Of a DNA stretch of 64,000 bases, positions 1 through 8,429 are shown piece after piece. Origin of the DNA: Collinsella tanakaei (GTDB lineage: Bacteria; Actinomycetota; Coriobacteriia; Coriobacteriales; Coriobacteriaceae); contig NZ_JAUDCO010000006.1 in assembly GCF_030373545.1 (NCBI RefSeq), positions 111,411-175,410 on the forward strand, written 5' to 3'. A model generated the notes under the pieces. The model saw only the letters and a list, made by a program, of their open reading frames with translations, was not told the origin of the DNA and ran no database searches. Position numbers and translations under genes: made by a program. Within the stretch, counting starts at the first letter, position 1. The number at the start of each line of letters is the position of its first letter.

Positions 1-182
1 CCGCAACGGACGCCGACTGCCTCATCGCCGTCGGCCACATCCCCTTCATGAACAACGTCGTCGAGCGCCTGTCCGGCGTCAGCCTGGGCCTCAAGCCCGC
101 CGGTATCGCCGCCATCGACCTCGACGATACCGGCAGGGCCGGCATGCTCGAGTGGTTCGTTCAGGGCCCCGACGTCGCGTAG
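1..182 (+). CDS. C-terminal fragment of a SixA-like histidine phosphatase
   Basis: Only the last 59 codons are present; the first whole codon starts at base 3 and the stop is at 180-182. The fragment has a VGHIPFMNNV stretch. This matches the second conserved histidine segment of the histidine-phosphatase superfamily as found in SixA-type phosphohistidine phosphatases (usual form VGHNPxxxxL), followed by a short beta-strand end. Such proteins remove phosphate from phosphohistidine or from small phosphoesters in the cytoplasm. The catalytic RHG motif lies upstream of the window, so the assignment rests on the C-terminal motif alone. The next gene starts 34 bases downstream on the same strand and may be co-transcribed. 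Confidence 0.6.
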   Translation, partial: ATDADCLIAVGHIPFMNNVVERLSGVSLGLKPAGIAAIDLDDTGRAGMLEWFVQGPDVA

Positions 183-216
183 CCCCCCCCTCTCATTTCT
201 GCGCAAAGGAGCAACC

Positions 217-567
217 ATGCCCGTCATCCATGTCCACGCCTCAACCGATATTCCCCGCGAGGCACAGCTCGATCTCAAGCGCGCGTTCGGCGATGCCATC
301 TCGACCGTTCCCGGCAAATCGGAGCAATGGCTCATGTGCCTTTTCGACGGGGGCGCGCCGATCTTTTTCGCCGGTGACGATGCGGAGCCCAGCGCCTTCA
401 TCGAGGTCGGCATCTTTGCGCGCGCCGAGATCTCCCGGGATGTCTGGGAGGAGCTGACAGGTCTTGTCACCAGCGCCGTCAGCGACACGCTCGGCATCGA
501 TCCGGCCCGCATCTACATCGACTATCACGCGACCGCCCACTTCGGATGGAACGGCTCGAACTTCTAG
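217..567 (+). CDS. MIF-family tautomerase-like protein
   Basis: The 116-residue protein has the length and layout of the macrophage migration inhibitory factor/tautomerase superfamily. Pro2, the usual catalytic N-terminal proline, directly follows Met1. A lysine sits near residue 34 (Lys32 in MIF), a DPARIYIDY segment aligns with the MIF motif SPDRVYINY, and the C-terminus GWNGSNF resembles the MIF ending GWNNSTF. MIF proteins are trimers that tautomerise phenylpyruvate or D-dopachrome; whether this one does so is inference. The start has a good AAAGGAG ribosome site seven bases upstream. It follows the SixA-like fragment closely and precedes the thioesterase by 54 bases. Confidence 0.8.
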   Translation: MPVIHVHASTDIPREAQLDLKRAFGDAISTVPGKSEQWLMCLFDGGAPIFFAGDDAEPSAFIEVGIFARAEISRDVWEELTGLVTSAVSDTLGIDPARIYIDYHATAHFGWNGSNF

Positions 568-621
568 ACTCCGACTTAGACTCCGACTCCGACGCCGCCA
601 CGCGGCAGAAAGCATCGCCCC

Positions 622-1392
622 ATGGATTCTGATATCCGATCGCTCGTTCGCGACGACAACTCCTTCGAGTACTCCTGGCATGTCCGCTACAGCGAGGTCG
701 GACATCGCGGCGTCATGACGCTCCCGGCGCTCGTCAACGCGTTTCAGGATTGCAGCACCTTTCAGTCCGAGGTGCTCGGCGTCGGAATGGAGTGGCTTAA
801 GCGCGAGCATCGCGCCTGGTTTCTCACCCACTGGCAGATCGTCATCGACCGCTATCCCGCGCTCTGCGAGAGCGTGACCGTCGGGACGTTCGCCACATCG
901 TTTAAGGGCGTGACCGGACGCCGCAACTTCTACCTCAAGGGAGCCGATGGTTCGCTGATCGCGCGGGCGGACTCCACCTGGGCGTTCCTCGATCTTGCAA
1001 GCGGGCGCCTCGCCAAACCGGACGAACGCCACGTCGCACCTTACGGGTCCCATGAGCCGCTTCCCATGCCGCGCGAAAGCCGGCGCATCAACATGCCCGA
1101 ACAGCTTGAGCGGCGCGAGCCCCTTGCTGTGGGCCGCGGCCTCATCGACACGAACGAGCATGTCAACAACTGCCAGTACATCCAGATCGCGCTCGACCAG
1201 CTCCCTCGCGAGGTGCTGCCGAGCCAGGTGAGGGTGGACTACCGCAAGGCGGCGGTTTTAGGCGATACCCTGCATCCCGCCGTCGGTCAGCTCGACGGAA
1301 ACACGGTCGTGGAGCTCGCCGACGAATCCGGCAGCCCGTACGCCGTCATCGAGTTCTCCGGCACCGACGAGCGCTCCGCCGCGCCGATTTAG
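622..1392 (+). CDS. Acyl-ACP thioesterase, FatA/FatB-like
   Basis: At 256 residues this matches the double hot-dog acyl-ACP thioesterases that end fatty-acid synthesis by releasing free fatty acid from acyl carrier protein. The first hot dog spans about residues 15-135 (VRYSEVGHRGVMT, where the shift from substrate binding to chain entry occurs). The second carries the active-site block IDTNEHVNNCQYIQIA with Asp176, Asn178 and His180. The Asn and His are the residues used by plant and bacterial members. No strong ribosome site precedes the ATG at 622, so a downstream start cannot be excluded. It probably belongs to the same unit as the two upstream genes. Confidence 0.85.
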   Translation: MDSDIRSLVRDDNSFEYSWHVRYSEVGHRGVMTLPALVNAFQDCSTFQSEVLGVGMEWLKREHRAWFLTHWQIVIDRYPALCESVTVGTFATSFKGVTGRRNFYLKGADGSLIARADSTWAFLDLASGRLAKPDERHVAPYGSHEPLPMPRESRRINMPEQLERREPLAVGRGLIDTNEHVNNCQYIQIALDQLPREVLPSQVRVDYRKAAVLGDTLHPAVGQLDGNTVVELADESGSPYAVIEFSGTDERSAAPI

Positions 1393-1472
1393 TTGCGCAA
1401 CGCGGAGGCGCGCTCGTCGGGGACTATCCTGTAGACCACGATCCGATTCGATCACGCACGGCAGGAGGAGCC

Positions 1473-2111
1473 ATGTTCTGCAGCACCTGTGGTAACCAGA
1501 TTCCCGACAACGCCCGCTTTTGCAATGCATGCGGCGCACCGGTGAGCGCGCCGGCCGCCCCTGCGACGACAGGGGCGGCCCCCTCACCCGTCGCACCCCT
1601 TGCGCCCGCGCAGCCCGTACAGTCCGCGGTAAGTGCGCCGATGGGCGATCGGCTCTCTTCCTACCTTCAGCGGGTCGCCGCGAGACTGCAGCAGGATCCG
1701 CAGTTTGTCCCCGAACTCGGCGCCTATCTTTTCCTCACGACGCGCTTCTCTGCCGCGCTCACCAATATGCACCAGTACTACTTCATCGTGGCGGACGACA
1801 GCGCCGACTACGAGAAGATGCGCGCCTACAGCGAAGCCTGCACCTCATGGGCGCTCAACAACTATCAAGGGGTTCCGCGCGGCCTGCAGAAGGGCATCGC
1901 CATCTATCCGGTCATCCTTCAGCACCCCATCAATCCCGGCGCGCTGCGCTATGTGCAGGAGAAACCCAATATCAAGTACGCTGCCTTCCAGCTCGCGACC
2001 GTCCTCGATCCCGTCGCCGGCGAGATCCGCTACCTCCAGAAGACGCCGGTTTGGGGCTTTGCCATGTGGAGCGGAATCAAGCGCGCGGCCGACGAGGCGC
2101 TGTGCGTCTAG
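1473..2111 (+). CDS. Zinc-ribbon protein of unknown function
   Basis: The 212-residue protein opens with a zinc ribbon, CSTCG at residues 3-7 and CNACG at 20-24, the four cysteines spaced as in zinc_ribbon_2 domains. A Pro/Ala-rich linker (about residues 26-55) leads to a soluble domain of about 150 residues without transmembrane segments. This domain is rich in aromatic residues and I do not recognise it. A strong GGAGGAG ribosome site lies six bases before the ATG. Proteins with this design often act as small adaptors, but nothing here shows the partner. The next gene begins 51 bases later with its own ribosome site. Confidence 0.7.
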   Translation: MFCSTCGNQIPDNARFCNACGAPVSAPAAPATTGAAPSPVAPLAPAQPVQSAVSAPMGDRLSSYLQRVAARLQQDPQFVPELGAYLFLTTRFSAALTNMHQYYFIVADDSADYEKMRAYSEACTSWALNNYQGVPRGLQKGIAIYPVILQHPINPGALRYVQEKPNIKYAAFQLATVLDPVAGEIRYLQKTPVWGFAMWSGIKRAADEALCV

Positions 2112-2162
2112 GCGCACCCTCTGCGCGCAAGCCGACGACGCTGACGGAAGGAGCGGCATAAG

Positions 2163-2759
2163 ATGCCTATCGGAAACGTCGTCTTCGACATGGGAAACGT
2201 CCTCATGACGTTTGACGGCCTTGTCTTTGCACGGATGTTCACCGACAACGAGACCGATGCGCGCATGCTGCACGGGGCGCTCTTCGCACGTCCGGAATGG
2301 GCGCTCCTCGATGCGGGCGCCATCGACCACGAAACCATGCTGAACATAGCCACGTGGCACCTGCCGACACGGCTCCATCCGAACCTCATCGACTGCTTCG
2401 AGCGCTGGCCGGAGCGCTCGCGCCCCCTTATGCCCGTCTGTGACCTCGCGGCCCGCCTCAAACGGGACGGCTACGGGCTGTACCTGCTTTCCAACGCATC
2501 GACCACGATCGACCGGCAGCTTGCGGGCTGTCCGGCCTATCCGCTCATGGACGGACGCGTCGTCTCGGGCTTCGAGCACATCATGAAGCCCGACCCCGCG
2601 ATCTTCCATCTCCTCTGCGAACGGTTCGATCTCGATCCGGCGAGTTGCCTGTTTGTCGATGACAACGCCGACAACTGCCGCGGCGCCGAGCGTGCCGGCA
2701 TGCGCGCGCATCATTTCACCGGCGATATCGCGGCCCTCGAGCGCGAGCTGGACTCCTGA
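2163..2759 (+). CDS. HAD-superfamily phosphatase, YihX-like
   Basis: The 198-residue protein has the HAD signature: motif I VFDMGNVL (residues 7-14, with the nucleophile Asp9 and the second Asp replaced, as in the YihX/haloacid dehalogenase IA group), motif II LLSNAS near residue 107, the lysine of motif III in HIMKPDPAIF, and motif IV LFVDDNADN. The length matches the YihX family, which contains alpha-D-glucose-1-phosphate phosphatases. A sugar-phosphate substrate would suit the glycogen genes further along, but that is inference. The gene ends 22 bases before the stop of a convergent small membrane-protein gene. Confidence 0.82.
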   Translation: MPIGNVVFDMGNVLMTFDGLVFARMFTDNETDARMLHGALFARPEWALLDAGAIDHETMLNIATWHLPTRLHPNLIDCFERWPERSRPLMPVCDLAARLKRDGYGLYLLSNASTTIDRQLAGCPAYPLMDGRVVSGFEHIMKPDPAIFHLLCERFDLDPASCLFVDDNADNCRGAERAGMRAHHFTGDIAALERELDS

Positions 2760-2780
2760 CGCGCCTTCAGCGCCGAGGCG

Positions 2781-3026
2781 TCAGCGGGTCCTGCGACCAC
2801 GCGAACAGGCAGCCACAACCGGATAGACGAAAAACGCGATGGCCGAGACGACCAAGAAAGGTGTATCCAGCTGGGCAGACGTAAAACCGAACACCAGCAT
2901 GAGCGCCTTGATGAGCTGAATCACTACCAGCAAGACGAAGGTGGCGCCCCCGTAGCGCAGAAGTGTGCCCTTGAGCCCCGTGAACTCGCTTTCACGCTTT
3001 CCGATGATTTCATCCCACTCGCCCAT
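2781..3026 (-). CDS. Small two-TM membrane protein, unknown
   Basis: An 81-residue protein with an acidic N-terminus (about residues 1-18), two hydrophobic helices (about 27-47 and 56-74) and a basic C-terminal tail RGRRTR. That pattern fits a small inner-membrane protein with two helices. No family is recognised. Upstream on the minus strand is GAGGCCGATC before the ATG, a fair ribosome site. It converges on the HAD gene and is followed upstream by nudC on the same strand with a 128-base gap. It could be an assembly accessory or a regulator, but nothing in the sequence decides this. Confidence 0.55.
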   Translation of the reverse strand: MGEWDEIIGKRESEFTGLKGTLLRYGGATFVLLVVIQLIKALMLVFGFTSAQLDTPFLVVSAIAFFVYPVVAACSRGRRTR

Positions 3027-3154
3027 GATCGGCCTCCATGTCCTCGCTATCGGTCTTTGTTCTACTGATAGCCCGTGCAGGACAAGAAGCGGTTAGGCTT
3101 AGGTCAGCTCACGGTAAGCATCGCCCATCGTGCGCAAATCGGCCGCCGACGGCA

Positions 3155-4234
3155 TCAGGCAAGCTCGCGCCCCAGCCACGACTCGATCATGTGGCGCGCA
3201 ATGGAGGCACGTCCCGGCGGCTCGATAGCACCGCAGGCAACGGCGCGGACGAGCTCGTCCCGTGTGAACCAGCGAGCGGATTCAACCTCGTCGCCGTCAA
3301 CGGCGATGTGGCTGTCGAGCGCCCGCGCACGAAAAGCGAGCATGATGGAGGCCGGAAAGGGCCAGGGCTGCGATCCAAGGTAGGCGACGTCACCGAGCGC
3401 GATGCCCACCTCTTCGACGGCCTCTCGCCTGACGGCATGCTCAAGGCTCTCCCCCGCCTCAACGAACCCCGCCGAGACGGAATGGAAACGCGGACGCCAC
3501 GCGCGATTATGCTGCAGAAGAATGCGGTCGGAGTCATCGACGATAGCGGTTATGACCGCAGGCTCGATGCGCGGGAACAGCAGCCGGTCAGCATCCTCGG
3601 GGTTCGTGCACGCCTGCGCCCATCCCCCTAAGATGGGACGGGTCGGAGCGCCGCACGACGGGCAGAAGCGCTGCGAGGCATGCCAGGAGCAGACCGCGAC
3701 GGCGCTGACGGCAAGCCCCGCCTCGCGCGCCGACGCGCAAGGCGCAAAGGAGCGCAGCTCGACCCAGTCGCAGGACGCACCGATACGGGCCAGCAGGTCG
3801 CTTTCATACCGAGGGCCCGTCTGCTCCCCCAGGCGCGTGACATCGAGGGCGATGTAGCGGACGACGCGATCTTCCGTTCTGTCGCGCCCCAGGTAGACGG
3901 CAAGGGCTCCCTCGCGCAGCGCCTCGGTGCGCACGGCGGGCCCCGCGATAAACGCCATGTTCAGATGCCCGACGGGCGCAGACGCATCGGGCCTGGGTGC
4001 CGCAGGGTCCGCATCGCACATCAACGCATCAGGCGCCTGTACTCCGTCGCTTCGCCAGACCGCCACACGCGGCCCGTTGACGAACATGACCTGCGTCATC
4101 GGGTCGTCGAGCGCCCGTTCGACGACCCGCTCATCGGGGCGGCCGGCGACATCGAGATCGATCGTCGATTGAGCAAGCGGCAGGCTTGCCGTAAAACCCG
4201 ATGTCGAAGCAAAGTCCCATGCAGACCAACTCAC
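3155..4234 (-). CDS. nudC: NADH pyrophosphatase NudC
   Basis: The 359-residue protein carries the NudC layout: an N-terminal beta domain, a zinc ribbon starting with CPSCG (Cys191, Cys194, a third Cys near 209; the fourth ligand is not obvious), then the Nudix fold. The Nudix box is at about residues 256-278 (GFVEAGES and REAVEEVG). The family-specific SQPWPFPAS motif is at 288-296. NudC hydrolyses NADH to NMNH and AMP and removes NAD caps from RNA. The start is GTG and overlaps the TGA of the upstream Nudix gene by four bases, so the two are translationally coupled. The incomplete zinc site is the only oddity. Confidence 0.9.
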   Translation of the reverse strand: MSWSAWDFASTSGFTASLPLAQSTIDLDVAGRPDERVVERALDDPMTQVMFVNGPRVAVWRSDGVQAPDALMCDADPAAPRPDASAPVGHLNMAFIAGPAVRTEALREGALAVYLGRDRTEDRVVRYIALDVTRLGEQTGPRYESDLLARIGASCDWVELRSFAPCASAREAGLAVSAVAVCSWHASQRFCPSCGAPTRPILGGWAQACTNPEDADRLLFPRIEPAVITAIVDDSDRILLQHNRAWRPRFHSVSAGFVEAGESLEHAVRREAVEEVGIALGDVAYLGSQPWPFPASIMLAFRARALDSHIAVDGDEVESARWFTRDELVRAVACGAIEPPGRASIARHMIESWLGRELA

Positions 4235-4809
4235 CGCGCATCACGCTCCCGCAGCACGACGTCGCCTGCGGTGCTCCCCGTCCGCCCATACGGCAGCCAG
4301 CTGTCCGCCGATCGAAACAGGGTGCGCGCATCGCCGCACCCCGCGCGGGCACGATAGCGCGCTGCGAGCTCGATGCGCTCGCGCGAGCTTTCCGAAAGCG
4401 GTTCGGGCAGCTGGGCCAGGTCGAACCAGCCGACATCCGAGCTCTCCTCGTCCGAGACGCACGCCGCGCAAGGTTCGTCCAAAAGCCGACAGGTAAAGAG
4501 AAGCTCAAGATACTGGACGCGGTCGCCGTTTTCATAGGTAACCTCGCGCGGGTCGGCATGGACGGACACCAGCTCGCGCACGGCGATGCGAACGCCCGCC
4601 TCCTCGGCCGCCTCACGTACGAGCGTATCGGCAGGCTCCTCCCCCGGCTCGTTGATGCCCGAGATGAGCGCCCAGCGCCCGGTATCTGTCCGCTTGCCGA
4701 GTAGTATTCGGCCGGACTCGTCCTCGATATAGCCGGTCACGCCCACAAGCCACAACGGGTCGTGACCGATGCGCTCCCTCAGGCGCACGATGAACTCAGG
4801 GGTGGGCAT
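4231..4809 (-). CDS. Nudix hydrolase
   Basis: A 192-residue protein with a Nudix fold: VGVTGYIEDESGRILLGKR followed by a Nudix box INEPGEEPADTLVREAAEEAG. The first glycine of the box is shifted (GINEPGEE), a common variation. It hydrolyses a nucleoside diphosphate linked to some moiety, substrate unknown. I chose the ATG at 4809 over the longer frame because GGAGG lies eight bases upstream on the minus strand. Its stop overlaps the GTG of nudC. The protein is cytosolic with no signal. It is divergent from the importer lipoprotein gene with a 131-base gap that should hold both promoters. Confidence 0.82.
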   Translation of the reverse strand: MPTPEFIVRLRERIGHDPLWLVGVTGYIEDESGRILLGKRTDTGRWALISGINEPGEEPADTLVREAAEEAGVRIAVRELVSVHADPREVTYENGDRVQYLELLFTCRLLDEPCAACVSDEESSDVGWFDLAQLPEPLSESSRERIELAARYRARAGCGDARTLFRSADSWLPYGRTGSTAGDVVLRERDAR

Positions 4810-4940
4810 CGATGCCTCCGTTTCGCACAGTTCGATTTCGTGCCATCGTACTCCACATCGGCGCAAGAGACTATCATGGTGAACGTGCCTCCGCTCGACA
4901 CCGCGGACGGCATCCCATCACACGAGAAAGCCACCTGCCC

Positions 4941-6191
4941 ATGAACCGTCACCCAAAGCTTCCAAAACGCCGTGCTGTCGCGCTCCTGTTCACCTGCGTC
5001 TGCCTGCTGTCCGCCTCACTGCTCGGCGGATGCGGCAACACGTCACCATCGGGTTCGCAGCCCACGGCTGCCGGGAGCCGGGAAGCATCCGAGCACACAA
5101 GCACCACGCTGCAGGATTCCAGTGACTGGCACGATATCGACGTCGGGTGCGACCTCGGAGACGCGCAGCCCTTAGATCTCTCCTATGCCCGCAACTTCAC
5201 CATCGACACCTTCGAGGACGGGTACCGCCTGGTGTGCATCTCCAACGGCGACCGCTTCCTCATCGTCCCTGAGGGCGCACAGGTGCCGCAGGGGCTCGAC
5301 GAGGACATCGCCATCATCGAGCAGCAGCCGAGCAGCGTCTATCTCGTCTCGACGGGCATGATCTGCCTGCTCGACGAACTCGATACCCTGGACGATGTGA
5401 CCGTATCGTCCGTGACCGCCGAAGACAGCCCGAACGACCATCTCACGCAAGCGCTCGAGGAAGGCTCCACCGTATACGGGGGCAAGTACAGCGCGCCCGA
5501 TTTCGAGCTCATCGCCGACAAGGGCTGCACGCTGGCGATCGAGAACACCAAGATCAACCATGCGCCCGATATCAAAGCCAAGCTCGAGGACCTCGGATGC
5601 GTCGTGCTCACCGAGCAGTCGAGCACCGAGCCAGAGGTGCTGGGACGTCTTGAGTGGATCAAGCTCATGGGCACCATCTTTGGTCGCGAAGACGAGGCGC
5701 AGAAAAGCTTTGAGCGCCTCGCCGCGCGCATCGATGCCGCATCCGCCGACGAGCCGCTCGGCAAGACAGCGGCGTTCTTCTACATCAACGAGGACGGGGC
5801 GGCCGTCACGCGCCGGTCGACCGATTACTTCTCGCAGATGATCGAGATGGCCGGTGGCACCTTCCTCTCGTTTGACCCGGCCGATGAGGATGGGGGCGCC
5901 TCCTCATCGGTGCAGGCCGTCATCGACCTGGAAACCTTCTATGCCGACGCGCACGACGCCGACGTAATCATCTACAACACGACCGTCGATGCGAGCGTCA
6001 CCTCGCTTGACGACCTTGTCGCAAAAAACCCGCTGCTCGCTGACTTTACCGCTGTTAAGAGCGGCCGTGTCTTCGCCTGCGACGAGAACATCTATCAGGC
6101 CATGACGAGCGCTGACCGCATCATCGGCGACCTTCACGCAGCTCTGGAGGGCCACGATGGCAACGCCGGGTTCATCTGGAAATTGGACTGA
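4941..6191 (+). CDS. ABC importer substrate-binding lipoprotein, siderophore/cobalamin class
   Basis: A 416-residue protein with a basic N-terminus, a hydrophobic stretch and the lipobox LLGGC, so it is a lipoprotein anchored outside the membrane. The mature part is acidic and has the two-lobed class III binding-protein layout (Fhu/Btu type): a helix linker near ADKGCTLAIENTKINH and an ending with DLVAKNPLLADFTAVKSGRVFACDEN, typical of the second lobe. The start at 4941 removes an unlikely N-terminal extension of the open frame and places the basic signal correctly. The ribosome site is poor. It overlaps the permease gene by 35 bases. The ligand (ferric siderophore, haem or corrinoid) cannot be told from sequence. 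Confidence 0.85.
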   Translation: MNRHPKLPKRRAVALLFTCVCLLSASLLGGCGNTSPSGSQPTAAGSREASEHTSTTLQDSSDWHDIDVGCDLGDAQPLDLSYARNFTIDTFEDGYRLVCISNGDRFLIVPEGAQVPQGLDEDIAIIEQQPSSVYLVSTGMICLLDELDTLDDVTVSSVTAEDSPNDHLTQALEEGSTVYGGKYSAPDFELIADKGCTLAIENTKINHAPDIKAKLEDLGCVVLTEQSSTEPEVLGRLEWIKLMGTIFGREDEAQKSFERLAARIDAASADEPLGKTAAFFYINEDGAAVTRRSTDYFSQMIEMAGGTFLSFDPADEDGGASSSVQAVIDLETFYADAHDADVIIYNTTVDASVTSLDDLVAKNPLLADFTAVKSGRVFACDENIYQAMTSADRIIGDLHAALEGHDGNAGFIWKLD

Positions 6192-7224
6192 CGCCATGGG
6201 TGCGATCGCACACCGGCGACCGGCAGCGCGCGCCGTCCTGGTCGACATCATCCTGGCGTCGCTGCTCGTCACCATCGCCGCCGCCAGCCTCGTCGCCGGC
6301 AGCGTCGACATCGCACCGAGCGACATCGTTTCCCTGCTAGCAGCAGGCCCGGACACCTCGACGGCAAGCCGCATCCTTTGGGACATTCGTCTACCCCGTA
6401 TCGTCGTCGCCATCCTGCTCGGCGGCGCCCTGTCGCTATCCGGCTTTCTGCTTCAGACGTTTTTTGCCAACCCCATCGCCGACCCCTTCGTGCTCGGCAT
6501 CTCCTCCGGGGCGCGCCTGACCGTCGCGATCGTCATGATCGCTGTGCTGGGCTCGAGCCGCATCATGACACCTGCCATGTCGGTGGGCGCCGCGTTTCTG
6601 GGCTCCTTGATGACGATGGGGTTCGTCCTCATCATCGCTCGCAGAGTCCGATCCGTCAGCATCCTGATCGTCGCCGGCGTCATGGTGGGCTACATCTGCT
6701 CCGCTGCGACCAGCTTTCTGATCGCGTTTGCCGACGAGCAGGACATCGTCAACCTGCAGAACTGGTCGCAAGGCAGCTTCGCGGGCTCAAGCTGGACGGA
6801 CGCGGCATTTCTCGCCGTCTTCGTCACCGCCGCGACCATCAGCGTCTTCGCCCTGTCGAAACCCTTGGGCGCCTATCAGCTCGGCGAGGCCTATGCGCGC
6901 ACCGTCGGTGTCAACATCGTGGCCTTGCGCCTCTATATCGTGATGGTCTCGAGCTTGCTGTCCGCCTGCGTCGTGGCGTTCGCGGGCCCCATCTCCTTTG
7001 TCGGCATCGCCGCGCCCCATCTTGCCAAAATTGCGGTTCGAACATCCAAACCGCTCCACGTGACGCCCGCCTGCTTTCTGTGCGGGGCGGTGTTCTGCTG
7101 CGGATGCGACCTCGTCGCGCGCTTGCTGTTCTCCCCTGTCGAGCTGTCGGTGTCTGCCGTCACGGCGGTGGTCGGAGCGCCGATCGTCATCAGCCTTCTG
7201 CTGACCAGACGAGGAGGCCGATGA
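6157..7224 (+). CDS. FecCD-family ABC permease
   Basis: 355 residues with about nine or ten hydrophobic helices, in the layout of the FecCD/BtuC permeases that import iron-siderophore or cobalamin. The conserved segments RLPRIVVAILLGGALSLSG and NPIADPFVLGISSGA are present, as is the helix-turn element GPISFVGIAAPHLAK that contacts the ATPase. The chosen start at 6157 has GGAGGG six bases upstream and lies within the 3' end of the lipoprotein gene; a second ATG at 6196 with a weaker site would shorten it by 13 residues. It overlaps the ATPase gene by four bases (ATGA), so the three genes form one unit. Confidence 0.92.
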   Translation: MATPGSSGNWTDAMGAIAHRRPAARAVLVDIILASLLVTIAAASLVAGSVDIAPSDIVSLLAAGPDTSTASRILWDIRLPRIVVAILLGGALSLSGFLLQTFFANPIADPFVLGISSGARLTVAIVMIAVLGSSRIMTPAMSVGAAFLGSLMTMGFVLIIARRVRSVSILIVAGVMVGYICSAATSFLIAFADEQDIVNLQNWSQGSFAGSSWTDAAFLAVFVTAATISVFALSKPLGAYQLGEAYARTVGVNIVALRLYIVMVSSLLSACVVAFAGPISFVGIAAPHLAKIAVRTSKPLHVTPACFLCGAVFCCGCDLVARLLFSPVELSVSAVTAVVGAPIVISLLLTRRGGR

Positions 7225-8402
7225 TGAACAGCCCCGCGTCGACAACCGCTCACACCGCTCAGGACGCGCCGATGCCCGCACTGCGCATCACCCGGCTCGC
7301 TGTCGGCCACGGCGCGCGTCCGCTTATCGAGAACGTCTCGTTTGAGGTGGCGGCCGGCGAAGTCGTCGCCCTGATCGGCTCCAACGGATCGGGCAAAACG
7401 ACCCTGCTTCGGACGATCGCCGGACAGCTGTCTCCGCTGGCGGGGCGCATCGAGCTTGCCGGACGTCCACTCGAGGCGCTGAGCTCCGGCGAACGTGCGC
7501 GCGCACTCGCCGCGATGTTCACGGCGCGCCCTCAAACCGAGCTTCTCACCTGCCAGGATATCATTGAGATGGGGCGGTATCCGTACACCGGCCGCCTCGG
7601 CGTGCTCACCGATGAGGATCACGCGCACGTGCGGCACGCCATGGAGCAGACAGGCATCTGGGAGCTTCGCGCCCGTGATTTTGCCCACATGAGCGACGGT
7701 CAGCGACAGCGCGCCCTCATCGCGCGAGCGCTCGTACAGCGCACGGACGTCCTGCTGCTCGACGAACCGACCTCATATCTGGACATCCGCGCGCAGCTCG
7801 ACATGCTGCAGCTGTTCCGGGATCACGCGCGCACCGAGGGAGTCGCCGTCCTCGCCTCCCTCCACGAGATCGAGCTCGCGATGAAGGCGGCCGACCGCAT
7901 CGTATGCATACGCGAGGGTCATATCTGGGCGCAGGGAACGCCGGAGGAGATCTTCGAGCCGCAGCGAATCGAGCGGCTCTACGACCTGCGTCCCCATACC
8001 TTCAACGGCAGCTTCGGAAGCGTCGAGCTGCCGCGTCCGAACGGGTGTGCACGGGTCTTCGTTGCGGTCGGCGAAAACGACGCCGCCGCGTGCTTCAGGG
8101 CGCTCCAACGCCACGGCATCCCCTTTGCCACCGGCATCCTGCGCAACCGCGACATCAACGGCGCCCTCGCGCGCTCGCTTGCGACGCGAGCTGTTTTCGA
8201 GCAGGAAGAAGATCAGGGATGCGAGGATGCCGTGCGCGAGGCGCTTGAGGTCTTGCGCACCTGCGAGGCGCTCATCTGCTGCGCCACGCCCTCGGGCAAC
8301 GGCGACGGCGCATGCGCCAAGCTCGTGTCCGAAGCAAACGCCGCGGGAATACCGGTGTACGCAAACGTATGGGAATACCTCGACGTCGCCGCGTCAGTCT
8401 GA
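7221..8402 (+). CDS. ABC importer ATPase with a C-terminal extension
   Basis: A 393-residue ATPase for the preceding permease. Walker A GSNGSGKTTLL at about residues 52-62, the signature MSDGQRQRALIARAL near 155, and Walker B LLLDEPTSYLD near 178 are intact. The nucleotide-binding domain ends near residue 260; about 130 further residues follow. They have the alternating strand/helix look of a small Rossmann-like domain (CARVFVAVGENDAAAC... ALICCATPSGNGDGACA). Typical FecE/BtuD proteins lack this. The start ATG overlaps the permease stop (ATGA) after GAGGAGG. The extension might bind a ligand or regulate turnover; that is inference. Confidence 0.9.
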   Translation: MMNSPASTTAHTAQDAPMPALRITRLAVGHGARPLIENVSFEVAAGEVVALIGSNGSGKTTLLRTIAGQLSPLAGRIELAGRPLEALSSGERARALAAMFTARPQTELLTCQDIIEMGRYPYTGRLGVLTDEDHAHVRHAMEQTGIWELRARDFAHMSDGQRQRALIARALVQRTDVLLLDEPTSYLDIRAQLDMLQLFRDHARTEGVAVLASLHEIELAMKAADRIVCIREGHIWAQGTPEEIFEPQRIERLYDLRPHTFNGSFGSVELPRPNGCARVFVAVGENDAAACFRALQRHGIPFATGILRNRDINGALARSLATRAVFEQEEDQGCEDAVREALEVLRTCEALICCATPSGNGDGACAKLVSEANAAGIPVYANVWEYLDVAASV

Positions 8403-8429
8403 CGCACCGCCGTCAGCACCGTTGCGTCC

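Noticed and set aside
6378..7220. Long N-terminal extension of the importer ATPase
   Set aside because: It would overlap the permease fully; the ATG at 7221 has a strong ribosome site and couples to the permease stop.
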